Part shown: positions 1 through 5,372 of the stretch, in pieces
How positions within the stretch are numbered: position 1 is the stretch's first letter
How the letters are laid out: each line of letters opens with the position of its first letter
NCBI GenBank assembly: GCA_030609345.1
Contig: JAUWCK010000075.1
Span: 1 to 5,956, forward strand
DNA: 5,956 nucleotides
Origin: Methanosarcinales archaeon
GTDB taxonomy: Archaea > Halobacteriota > Methanosarcinia > Methanosarcinales > Methanogasteraceae
Reading direction: 5' to 3'
Position numbers and translations under genes: made by a program
Notes under the pieces: generated by a model
Database searches by the model: none
The model's input: the letters and a program-made list of their open reading frames with translations, nothing else
What the model was told of the DNA's origin: nothing

Positions 1-294
1 GACATAGATGGCGCTGCGATCGACCGGGCAGAGTTTCAGACCCTCGATGCAGTTCTCCTCCTGCTCAAGAGCGAACGATCTGGACAGTCCCAACATGCCT
101 GCAAACATAAACGTAATCCAGAGCATACCCGGAGCCAGTTCGGTGATCCGGTCGTGACTGCCACGCAAATCCGAAAATGAAAAACTGAAGATCAATATGA
201 TAAGGAACGCAAACATGAGCATCGAGTTTAGCATCTGCTTGGTTCTGAACTCGGCTGTAAGGTCTTTTTTTGCGATTGCGATGCATCGCTCCAT
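1..294 (-). CDS. ccmB: CcmB-type haem exporter / cytochrome c maturation ABC permease (N-terminal 98 residues, truncated by window)
   Basis: The frame from the ATG at 294 runs open to the window edge and matches the N-terminal half of CcmB, normally about 220 residues. Recognisable elements in order are a KKDLTAEFRTKQMLNSM segment (about 9-25, the family's 'KDLR.E.RT' start), membrane helix 1 (MFAFLIILIFSFSF, about 27-40), then LAPGMLWITFMFAGMLGLSR (about 52-71) covering helix 2, followed by SFALEQEENCIEGLKLCPVD and RSAIYV. CcmB is the membrane subunit of the CcmAB(C) ABC system for cytochrome c maturation (system I), acting with the ATPase CcmA. An A7 run (265-271 on the plus strand) encodes the Lys-Lys. 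No clear Shine-Dalgarno lies before the ATG, unlike the genes upstream, and a TATA-like element sits about 21 bases upstream. The frame stays open further upstream, but that stretch is not CcmB-like. The rest of the gene is outside the window. Confidence 0.9.
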   Translation of the reverse strand, partial: MERCIAIAKKDLTAEFRTKQMLNSMLMFAFLIILIFSFSFSDLRGSHDRITELAPGMLWITFMFAGMLGLSRSFALEQEENCIEGLKLCPVDRSAIYV

Positions 295-299
295 ATCGC

Positions 300-508
300 T
301 TACTTGGCGCGGTGGTACATAAACATGATTGCACCAGCATCTGATGCGTGGCAGGCATATCGGCGAGCATGGTTCGGACAAAGTTCGCTGGCACCGCACC
401 ACCCATAATCCCAAGGATTGCAAGATGCCAGATTCTCCTGATAATGATGAGACAAATAACGAATCCAATGAATAGGACTTGTTGCTAAATAAATTCAGGA
501 TTCGCCAT
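300..508 (-). pseudogene. disrupted small membrane-protein reading frame upstream of ccmB
   Basis: An ATG at 508 follows the TGA of the upstream gene by three bases and has a GGAAGGGTTGAT stretch before it. The frame reads MANPEFI, then hits TAG at 487-485. It continues in the same frame as a credible membrane protein: a helix with VLFIGFVICLIIIRRIW, then HLAILGIMGGAVPANFV and a polar RTMLADMPATHQM. Past about base 350 that frame becomes an implausible antisense-like shadow of ccmB. A frame one base back instead gives DAGAIMFMYHRAK and stops with TAA at 302-300, five bases before the ccmB ATG. The simplest reading is a small gene of about 65-70 codons carrying a nonsense codon and a one-base frameshift (decayed gene or sequence errors). 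TAG recoding could explain the first lesion but not the second. No family recognised. Confidence 0.4.
316..323 (-). promoter_or_regulatory. possible TATA box for a leaderless ccmB transcript
   Basis: TTTATGTA resembles an archaeal TATA box and ends 21 bases before the ccmB ATG. Archaeal transcription usually starts about 22-27 bases after the box, so a transcript from here would begin at or beside the ATG. The absence of a Shine-Dalgarno site before ccmB fits a leaderless mRNA. No clear BRE element is visible, so this is tentative. Confidence 0.25.
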
Positions 509-511
509 CTA

Positions 512-793
512 TCAACCCTTCCAAATTCTCACCTCTCGCCTCATCAGGGAGAACCATAGCATATTCGTTACGAATGATCCGGCGATCATCGAAATGATGA
601 TTATTCCATACACATCCCAGCCTGACGCAGAGAGTACGATTACTATGAGGATAAGTACAAGCTCGCAAAGTCCGATAAGACCTGCAATCCGTGATAAAGA
701 TGTGCGGTGTTCCATCGTCTGTTCATAGCAGAGTGCCCTCATGTTGTCAACGACGATCTGAAACGCCTTTGCCTTTGGGATATTCTTTTTCAT
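512..793 (-). CDS. small two-helix membrane protein, function unknown
   Basis: A 93-aa protein that I cannot assign to a family. Residues 1-34 are soluble and mildly basic (MKKNIPKAKAFQIVVDNMRA and onward). Two membrane helices follow at about 35-55 (IAGLIGLCELVLILIVIVL) and 61-83 (VYGIIIISMIAGSFVTNMLW), and a short basic tail RREVRIWKG. The helical hairpin with a basic tail suggests both termini face the cytoplasm. Start choice: a TTG at 817 would add eight residues, but the ATG at 793 directly follows AGGTGGAG with normal spacing and is preferred. It is codirectional with its neighbours and its TGA stop lies three bases before the ATG of the next, broken, reading frame. It could serve the archaellum or the cytochrome maturation system next door; nothing in the sequence decides. 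Confidence 0.72.
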   Translation of the reverse strand: MKKNIPKAKAFQIVVDNMRALCYEQTMEHRTSLSRIAGLIGLCELVLILIVIVLSASGWDVYGIIIISMIAGSFVTNMLWFSLMRREVRIWKG

Positions 794-794
794 T

Positions 795-802
795 CTCCAC
801 CT
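795..802 (-). promoter_or_regulatory. Shine-Dalgarno site of the two-helix membrane protein
   Basis: AGGTGGAG ends one base before the ATG at 793, with its AGGTGG core four bases away. It supports the ATG over the upstream TTG at 817. Confidence 0.6.
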
Positions 803-813
803 ATAACTCCTTT

Positions 814-927
814 TCAACGCATCTCACGGCTCAATGCGTGCCTATCGTTTCCTCCGACATCTTCGCCTGATACCCTGATGCGCTCCTCTTTCGTATTCTT
901 TTTCACAGGGCACATTTCAATGCTCAT
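814..927 (-). CDS. possible 37-aa small ORF between two operon genes
   Basis: An ATG at 927 opens a 37-codon frame ending with TGA at 816-814, and it fills most of the 163 bases between the acidic-protein gene and the two-helix membrane-protein gene. The peptide is polar and charged, begins MSIEMCPVKKNTKEER and contains SGEDVGGNDRH; it has no membrane segment and one Cys. A weak GAGG lies about six bases before the ATG. The gap to the preceding gene is 29 bases and to the next ATG 20 bases, which suits an operon. I recognise no family. The alternative is plain intergenic leader sequence that happens to stay open for 38 codons, which is quite possible at this length. Confidence 0.35.
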   Translation of the reverse strand: MSIEMCPVKKNTKEERIRVSGEDVGGNDRHALSREMR

Positions 928-956
928 GGGCGTCCTCAGATGTCGCGGAGATTTCT

Positions 957-1361
957 TTATATTTTCCATCGTCTCAACTCCACAAGAAGGTTGTTCATAT
1001 CTCTCACCAGTTCTTCCGCGGTTACATCCTCTAACTCATCCAGTATACCGCATTCGTCCTCGACACTTAAATCGTCGTCATGCTTTAGCTTATCAAGCAG
1101 ATCGTCTTTGATTTCAGGTATCGCTTCTTCATCTGCAGCGAAACCGCCTTCTATAGACTCTTCTTCTTCATCTCTATCTTCGCTTGTTTGCACCAACTCT
1201 GTATCACATTCTGACTCTTCTTCGATCTCCGTCTCGTCGGATACTATATCGTCGATCTCCGTCTCGTCGGATAATATAGCTTCAATCTCCAGCTCAATGC
1301 CCATCTCATCTTCCCCTTTTATCTTCCGAATCAGTCTTTCAATTATCTCACCTATATTCAT
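957..1361 (-). CDS. highly acidic 134-aa hypothetical protein with tandem 10-residue repeats
   Basis: I do not recognise this gene. It starts with ATG 12 bases downstream of the arlJ stop, behind a near-perfect GAGGTGAT ribosome binding site, so it is almost certainly translated and very likely the next gene of the arl operon. By my count about 52 of 134 residues are Asp or Glu against about 12 Lys/Arg, a strongly anionic protein. Three parts are visible. Residues 1-16 (MNIGEIIERLIRKIKG) could form an amphipathic, locally basic helix. The acidic middle (about 20-80) contains SDETEIDDIV followed directly by SDETEIEEES, with flanking degenerate copies. The C-terminal helical part (about 82-134) ends in ELVRDMNNLLVELRRWKI. 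There is no signal peptide or membrane helix. By position it could be an archaellum accessory protein, but I see none of the conserved ArlC/D/E motifs, so no function is assigned. Confidence 0.85.
   Translation of the reverse strand: MNIGEIIERLIRKIKGEDEMGIELEIEAILSDETEIDDIVSDETEIEEESECDTELVQTSEDRDEEEESIEGGFAADEEAIPEIKDDLLDKLKHDDDLSVEDECGILDELEDVTAEELVRDMNNLLVELRRWKI
1222..1280 (-). repeat. 30-bp-period tandem duplication within the acidic-protein gene
   Basis: Two copies start at 1222 and 1252. The first 22 bases of each are identical and about 27 of 29 match overall. The period is a multiple of three, so it adds a ten-residue SDETEI(D/E)... unit without shifting frame. More degenerate copies flank it on the protein level. 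Confidence 0.9.
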
Positions 1362-1364
1362 ATC

Positions 1365-1372
1365 ATCACCTC
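1365..1372 (-). promoter_or_regulatory. strong Shine-Dalgarno site of the acidic-protein gene
   Basis: GAGGTGAT directly follows the arlJ TAA and ends three bases before the ATG at 1361. It is the longest anti-Shine-Dalgarno match in the window and is the main evidence that the unrecognised acidic ORF is a real, well translated gene. Confidence 0.78.
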
Positions 1373-2860
1373 TTACACGTTAATCGCGAACATCGTGGAT
1401 ACAAGACCCGGTACGACCAGCATAACCAGACCCGATACAGCAGTCAGTATCGATCCATAGAAGAATATCTTACACTTTGCACCGCCATCTGCCACCATCA
1501 CTGCAAAGGTGTTTGAAATCACCATTATGAAGATTGTAGTTACCGTAAACTGGTACAGGAAGGTAAGCTCAGCAGAACCTGTACCTCCGAAACTGCCCGC
1601 AAGCCCGGTCATACCACCCATACCACCCATACCACCCATAGCACCATCCGCTAAGCCCGATGATTCAAACATCGTTGCAAGCGCAACATTAAATGCGACT
1701 ATGATCTCGATGATGAATATGAGGAGGGCTGACATTGCGGCGTGGAGCAGTATAACCAACCCTGCAAAGTTGGCACTGACAGGTTTTCGCTTCATTCTTA
1801 AAAGAACGATTGCAAGGCTTGATGAAGAGACGATCTTTCCGATCTCTGCAGGATCTCCACCAAGATTTATAGCATCATTAAATATCCTTGTGCATCGGTT
1901 CATCAGCTCAGATCCACTGTCCCTGATGAACCTCTCCCAGCAGAGACTCGGGCTGAGTTCGATCGATAGACTTTTATGTAACGTATTGACCAGTGGTTCA
2001 AGGGATCCGACTGTTTCGCGGTCCAGGTGATTCATCGCAATATTCTGGTTGATGCCCATCGTTCCTGCAAGTGAACCAAGCGTCTTTGCAAACGCAGTGA
2101 AGTTAAAATCCCTGCCGGTTATCTTGCCATCATCAATCACCGCCATAACCCCGATCGGAGCTACGAATGCTGCGGCAGCGATCATGATATACCCGAGATG
2201 TATCTTTAACAGAATCAAACCCAGTGTCACTATGAATCCGGCTGGAAGTAATGCCCTGCAGAGTAGTTTTATGATCTCCTGTTCTTTCGATCCGGTCTCA
2301 AGCGAATGTGTTCTCAACTCGGATGGAGCTGCATCGCGTATGGTAAATACCCCTATCCCACAGATGACGATCGTCACCATAGCGATCACAAACGCAGTCT
2401 GATGTATATCTCCGATTGGATATAACATTGTTGATAGTAGTATAACCATTACAATGAGCGTTGTTGAGATGAGGAGCGCGGTATACCCATCCGTCCATTT
2501 TTTCAATGCCTCAATGCTTCGTTCATAATTATTAGAGTATATACTTTCCATCGTGCTCAGCTCATTCTTCAGAAAATCCTTTTCAGGCTCCCCTGATGAC
2601 ATGGCACTTGCCAGTCTCCCGAAAAAGTCCTTCAAGATCGCAAACTTTGCCTTTTTTGAGATGAATTTGCACGCCTTTGAATATGCATAGCTCCACTTTG
2701 CAGCAAGCGTATATACTCGCTTGAAATATATCGACAGCGAATAGTTCTGCTCGGATGCATGTTTGAACAGCCCATTCCTATCGATATCTGCTGTGGCAAT
2801 CGATGCCATATACGTAAGCAGGAAGAGCAGCTCATCCGCAACCCTCTTCTCCTCACTCAC
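1373..2860 (-). CDS. arlJ: ArlJ (FlaJ), archaellum membrane platform protein
   Basis: A 495-aa polytopic membrane protein of the type II secretion F / PilC-like superfamily, the platform on which ArlI acts. The N-terminal roughly 125 residues form a soluble helical T2SSF-type domain, ending in a charged stretch with NELSTMESIYSNNYERS. Hydrophobic segments lie at about 127-148, 155-175, 201-218, 222-243, 362-393, 436-460 and 467-490. A second cytoplasmic T2SSF-like domain fills about 245-360, with family-like elements SLAGTMGINQN, GSELMNRCTRIFNDAI and LGGDPAEIGK. A glycine-methionine loop (about 406-417, GAMGGMGGMGGM) lies between two membrane segments and is encoded by a 9-bp tandem repeat. 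The start is GTG, which shares GTGA with the arlI stop (4-base overlap) behind GGGGATC; the next Met is residue 18. TAA stop at 1375-1373, 11 bases before the next gene. Confidence 0.95.
   Translation of the reverse strand: MSEEKRVADELLFLLTYMASIATADIDRNGLFKHASEQNYSLSIYFKRVYTLAAKWSYAYSKACKFISKKAKFAILKDFFGRLASAMSSGEPEKDFLKNELSTMESIYSNNYERSIEALKKWTDGYTALLISTTLIVMVILLSTMLYPIGDIHQTAFVIAMVTIVICGIGVFTIRDAAPSELRTHSLETGSKEQEIIKLLCRALLPAGFIVTLGLILLKIHLGYIMIAAAAFVAPIGVMAVIDDGKITGRDFNFTAFAKTLGSLAGTMGINQNIAMNHLDRETVGSLEPLVNTLHKSLSIELSPSLCWERFIRDSGSELMNRCTRIFNDAINLGGDPAEIGKIVSSSSLAIVLLRMKRKPVSANFAGLVILLHAAMSALLIFIIEIIVAFNVALATMFESSGLADGAMGGMGGMGGMTGLAGSFGGTGSAELTFLYQFTVTTIFIMVISNTFAVMVADGGAKCKIFFYGSILTAVSGLVMLVVPGLVSTMFAINV
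1610..1645 (-). repeat. 9-bp tandem repeat in arlJ encoding a Gly-Gly-Met loop
   Basis: On the plus strand CATACCACC occurs three times exactly (1610-1618, 1619-1627, 1628-1636) followed by CATAGCACC (1637-1645), four units in all. In arlJ it encodes repeated Gly-Gly-Met in a loop between membrane segments. Unit changes would be in frame. Confidence 0.92.
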
Positions 2861-4611
2861 ACGATCCCCGCCTCTTCCGCACTCGCCATCATCGCGAATA
2901 ACTCATAGAATCCGAGTACCTCTGCATCATGTATCTTCTTTAAGACCTTCTCTCTTCGATCAAGCTCTTTATATATCTTTCTCCGTTCATTCTTCGGTAA
3001 GCCGCGCTTTGGAGCGATCTTGTTCTCAAGCAGGTACGAGTTGTTCTCTCCTGTAAATTTGAAGGCATCCGTTGAAGGATCCCACTGAAACGTCTCGACG
3101 AAAGAGAATGACTGTGAGGATGGATCATATCCTATAATCTCGTTGATGCTTGTGATGCGCCTCGACTTCCCTTTACCCGGGACATTCACAGAATTCTGGA
3201 TGACAACAAGGTTTAAGTTGTCTATGTAGGTCTTCGGAACATTTATAGGGTCTCCGGTCAGCCGCTGGATCAGTTTCTCAACGGATGCTGCGTGAAACGT
3301 AGCCATTGCAGGATGTCCTGTCTGCATCGCCTGAAAAGCGATGTTGCCCTCAGCGCCTCTGATCTCGCCGATTATTATCTCATCCGGACGCTGCCTCAAG
3401 GCAGCCTTCAGCAGATCGAACATTGTCACGTCCGAGTGTCCCCCATCTCCCGATCCTCTTGTGACTTCTCTTAACCAGTTCTTATGAGGTACCTGTAATT
3501 CAGGCGTATCTTCTATCGATATAATTTTTGCACCTGCCTGTATACACGTTGTCATTGCATTAAGCGTCGTCGTCTTTCCTGATGCGGTCTCACCAACAAT
3601 GAAACAGTTCATTCCATCACCTAACAACATCCAGATATACGCAGCCATCTTATAGTCGAGCGTATGGAAGTCGATGAGGTTTAAGATGCTGAGCGGCGTC
3701 TCTGAAAACTTCCTTATCGTGAAATTGCTGCCTCGTTTCGATACATCCTCTCCGAACACGATATTTATCCTCGATCCGTCAGGGAGGGCGGCATCAACGA
3801 TCGGATCCCGGTATGTTATCGGCTTTCCAATCTTCTCGGACATCCGCACAACATAAGAATCGAGTTCCGCTATACCACCAAACGTTATCGTCGTCTTTAA
3901 TCCGGAAAAGATCTTGTGCTCCACAAATATCTGCCCCACACCACTGCAACTGATATCCTCGATATACGGATCCATCAGGAGTGGCTGGAGTGGTCCCATC
4001 CCGATCTTATCCTTGAATATGTAGTATTTGATCTTCTGAAATTCGTCAGGGGTTACATGCACCTTCTTATTTTTGGTGGTCCTGACAAATCCGCGGATGC
4101 GATCAAATATCCTCTTCCTGATCCCTCCTTCTGCCCCCCCATCCCCATCGTCTTCTATGATGCATACATCATCGAGACCCTCTTCCAGTAAGGCTTTCTT
4201 AGAATCTATATCATCTGTTGTAACCTCCAGAACGTCTACAATATCGACAAGTGCTTCTTCCACCTCTATAAGCAGTTCATCGACACTCGCGAACAGGGTT
4301 GGTTCGATAGGGATATAGTAGTTCCTCACATCCTTTTTATCCGGATAAATATGGATGGATATCCCATCCCCGGCAGGATATATGATATTCGGCTTCGTTA
4401 TCTTCTTCAGATCTCTCGAAAGCTCGGGGTAGAACTTTGGTACCCCTATATCATCGAGTGGAAGCATGTGGATGTAATCAAGTACATGACGGTTCTCCTC
4501 TGCACCGATGAACTTCTTTGCATCCGGAGGTAACATACGATAGAGCCCACACTGCATCATATCGGCTCCATGCGCCTCGGGAACGTTCGGTTCAAAGGGT
4601 AGAGACTCCAT
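2857..4611 (-). CDS. arlI: ArlI (FlaI), archaellum assembly and rotation ATPase
   Basis: A 584-aa member of the GspE/PilB/VirB11-type secretion ATPase superfamily and the archaellum motor ATPase; in the family it forms a cytosolic hexamer on ArlJ. The catalytic core is intact: Walker A GETASGKTT at residues 340-348, Asp box SIEDTPEL at 365-372, Walker B region DEIIIGEIRGAE at 410-421 with catalytic Glu near 416, and His box TGHPAMATFHA at 431-441. The N-terminal domain holds the PDEFQKIKYYIFKD and IGMGPLQPLL segments (about 188-210) that precede the ATPase core. An acidic, glycine-containing linker (EDDGDGGAEGG, about 153-163) splits the N-terminal part. The charged C-terminal helix (NERRKIYKELDRREKVLKKI) is common in ArlI. 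The length is somewhat above the usual 510-560. Start: the ATG at 4611 lies behind AAGGTGAT; a GTG at 4620 falls inside that site. The TGA stop overlaps the arlJ GTG start. Confidence 0.97.
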   Translation of the reverse strand: MESLPFEPNVPEAHGADMMQCGLYRMLPPDAKKFIGAEENRHVLDYIHMLPLDDIGVPKFYPELSRDLKKITKPNIIYPAGDGISIHIYPDKKDVRNYYIPIEPTLFASVDELLIEVEEALVDIVDVLEVTTDDIDSKKALLEEGLDDVCIIEDDGDGGAEGGIRKRIFDRIRGFVRTTKNKKVHVTPDEFQKIKYYIFKDKIGMGPLQPLLMDPYIEDISCSGVGQIFVEHKIFSGLKTTITFGGIAELDSYVVRMSEKIGKPITYRDPIVDAALPDGSRINIVFGEDVSKRGSNFTIRKFSETPLSILNLIDFHTLDYKMAAYIWMLLGDGMNCFIVGETASGKTTTLNAMTTCIQAGAKIISIEDTPELQVPHKNWLREVTRGSGDGGHSDVTMFDLLKAALRQRPDEIIIGEIRGAEGNIAFQAMQTGHPAMATFHAASVEKLIQRLTGDPINVPKTYIDNLNLVVIQNSVNVPGKGKSRRITSINEIIGYDPSSQSFSFVETFQWDPSTDAFKFTGENNSYLLENKIAPKRGLPKNERRKIYKELDRREKVLKKIHDAEVLGFYELFAMMASAEEAGIV

Positions 4612-4615
4612 CTTA

Positions 4616-4622
4616 ATCACCT
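4616..4622 (-). promoter_or_regulatory. Shine-Dalgarno site of arlI
   Basis: AGGTGAT lies four bases before the ATG at 4611 and just after the arlH TAA. It decides the start in favour of ATG over the in-frame GTG at 4620, which is part of the site itself. Confidence 0.75.
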
Positions 4623-4624
4623 TA

Positions 4625-5362
4625 TTATGCCTTTGCCTTCGAGATCGGGATGATCCTCATACCAAAGCCAGGATCAACGTCGAAGCTGACGATGTTTCCT
4701 GTGCTCTTCTGTGCACCACGTATCTTTGCAACCACCAGCGACTTTATCATCTGATCGCCAGCTTCTTCTACCCTCAGGTGCAGGTGTGCGTCACAGATCG
4801 ATCTGATCCTGATCAGAAGATTCTCAGGGAATGCATAGCCATGTGCCGTCAGTAGAATCGTCTTTCCAAGATCGCACAACTGTTTACACCCTGTGAAGAA
4901 ATTCAGGAGGTCGTTATCATTCGAATGAAAGACAAAGACCGTGAACGAATCGACGATGATGACCTCATTCTTGCACTGCGCCATGGATTTCAGCATGAAC
5001 TCGAGCAGATTGCCACTCACATCTCCATCCCAGTCAACACCCTGCACATGGACCGGAAATATATTCAAACGTCCTGTGATGAAATAATCGTCTACATCGA
5101 GTGATAGACTTGTCATCTGCTTAAGCAAGCTCTTGACAGTGTTTTCAGTCGTGAATATGGAGATGCGCCGCCCCTGATTCAAGCCCCCCCACATAATCTG
5201 CTGTACAATGACCGACTTGCCACTGTCGTTTTCCCCTTCGAAGAGGGCTAGCGAATTCAGTGGGATTCCGCCACCCATCTTCTGATCGATCTCATAATTT
5301 CCTGATGATAGGACGTCCGCAAGAAGGTCTTCTTCTTTATTGTCAAATTCTTCTTCAGCCAT
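4625..5362 (-). CDS. arlH: ArlH (FlaH), KaiC/RecA-like ATP-binding archaellum motor protein
   Basis: This 245-aa cytosolic protein has the single RecA/KaiC-like domain typical of ArlH, at the usual family length of about 230-250. Visible motifs are Walker A GENDSGKS at residues 43-50 and a Walker B strand NEVIIVDSF with its Asp near residue 138. The end, containing KIRGAQKS and DVDPGFGMRIIPISKAKA, is characteristic of the family. In studied archaea ArlH binds ATP with little or no hydrolysis, forms a ring and interacts with ArlI at the motor base; this is family knowledge. The first 20 or so residues are acidic (MAEEEFDNKEEDLLADV) and may be disordered. Start choice: a GTG at 5371 exists, but it lies inside a GGTGATC Shine-Dalgarno site located three bases before the ATG at 5362, so ATG is preferred. 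The TAA stop is followed 13 bases later by the arlI ATG. Confidence 0.95.
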   Translation of the reverse strand: MAEEEFDNKEEDLLADVLSSGNYEIDQKMGGGIPLNSLALFEGENDSGKSVIVQQIMWGGLNQGRRISIFTTENTVKSLLKQMTSLSLDVDDYFITGRLNIFPVHVQGVDWDGDVSGNLLEFMLKSMAQCKNEVIIVDSFTVFVFHSNDNDLLNFFTGCKQLCDLGKTILLTAHGYAFPENLLIRIRSICDAHLHLRVEEAGDQMIKSLVVAKIRGAQKSTGNIVSFDVDPGFGMRIIPISKAKA

Positions 5363-5365
5363 GTT

Positions 5366-5372
5366 GATCACC
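5366..5372 (-). promoter_or_regulatory. Shine-Dalgarno site of arlH containing the arlF stop codon
   Basis: GGTGATC matches the usual archaeal anti-Shine-Dalgarno sequence and ends three bases before the arlH ATG at 5362. The arlF TGA stop is inside it (GG-TGA-TC), so the upstream ribosome terminates on the downstream ribosome binding site. This argues for translational coupling and against the GTG at 5371 as the start. Confidence 0.75.

Noticed and set aside
65..406. A 113-codon minus-strand frame starting MGGAVPANF
   Set aside because: Its first about 25 residues continue the hydrophobic broken ORF, but the remainder overlaps ccmB in another frame and is a shadow of it. I describe the credible part as a disrupted gene instead.
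485..487. Pyrrolysine-encoding TAG as the sole explanation of the broken ORF
   Set aside because: Reading through the TAG alone gives a frame running deep into ccmB with an implausible peptide, so a second event is still needed. Kept only as an alternative.
483..490. TTTATTTA (minus strand) as a TATA box
   Set aside because: It is about 190 bases before ccmB with no gene start at a suitable distance and no BRE; it lies inside the broken reading frame.
295..540. Upstream in-frame extension of ccmB (the frame stays open beyond 500 with TTG/GTG codons)
   Set aside because: The extension lacks hydrophobic or CcmB-like sequence, is rich in Ser/Cys/Arg, and the ATG at 294 gives the standard CcmB N-terminus.
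940..1383. A long plus-strand serine-rich open frame opposite the acidic gene
   Set aside because: It is the antisense image of Glu/Asp codons (GAT/GAA/GAG read as Ser/Phe-type codons), with low complexity and no ribosome binding site; the minus-strand gene has a strong one.
1509..2402. Plus-strand open frames within arlJ, proline- and isoleucine-rich
   Set aside because: They lie fully opposite a confident arlJ gene, have no recognisable domains, and the proline run comes from the complement of the Gly-Gly-Met repeat.
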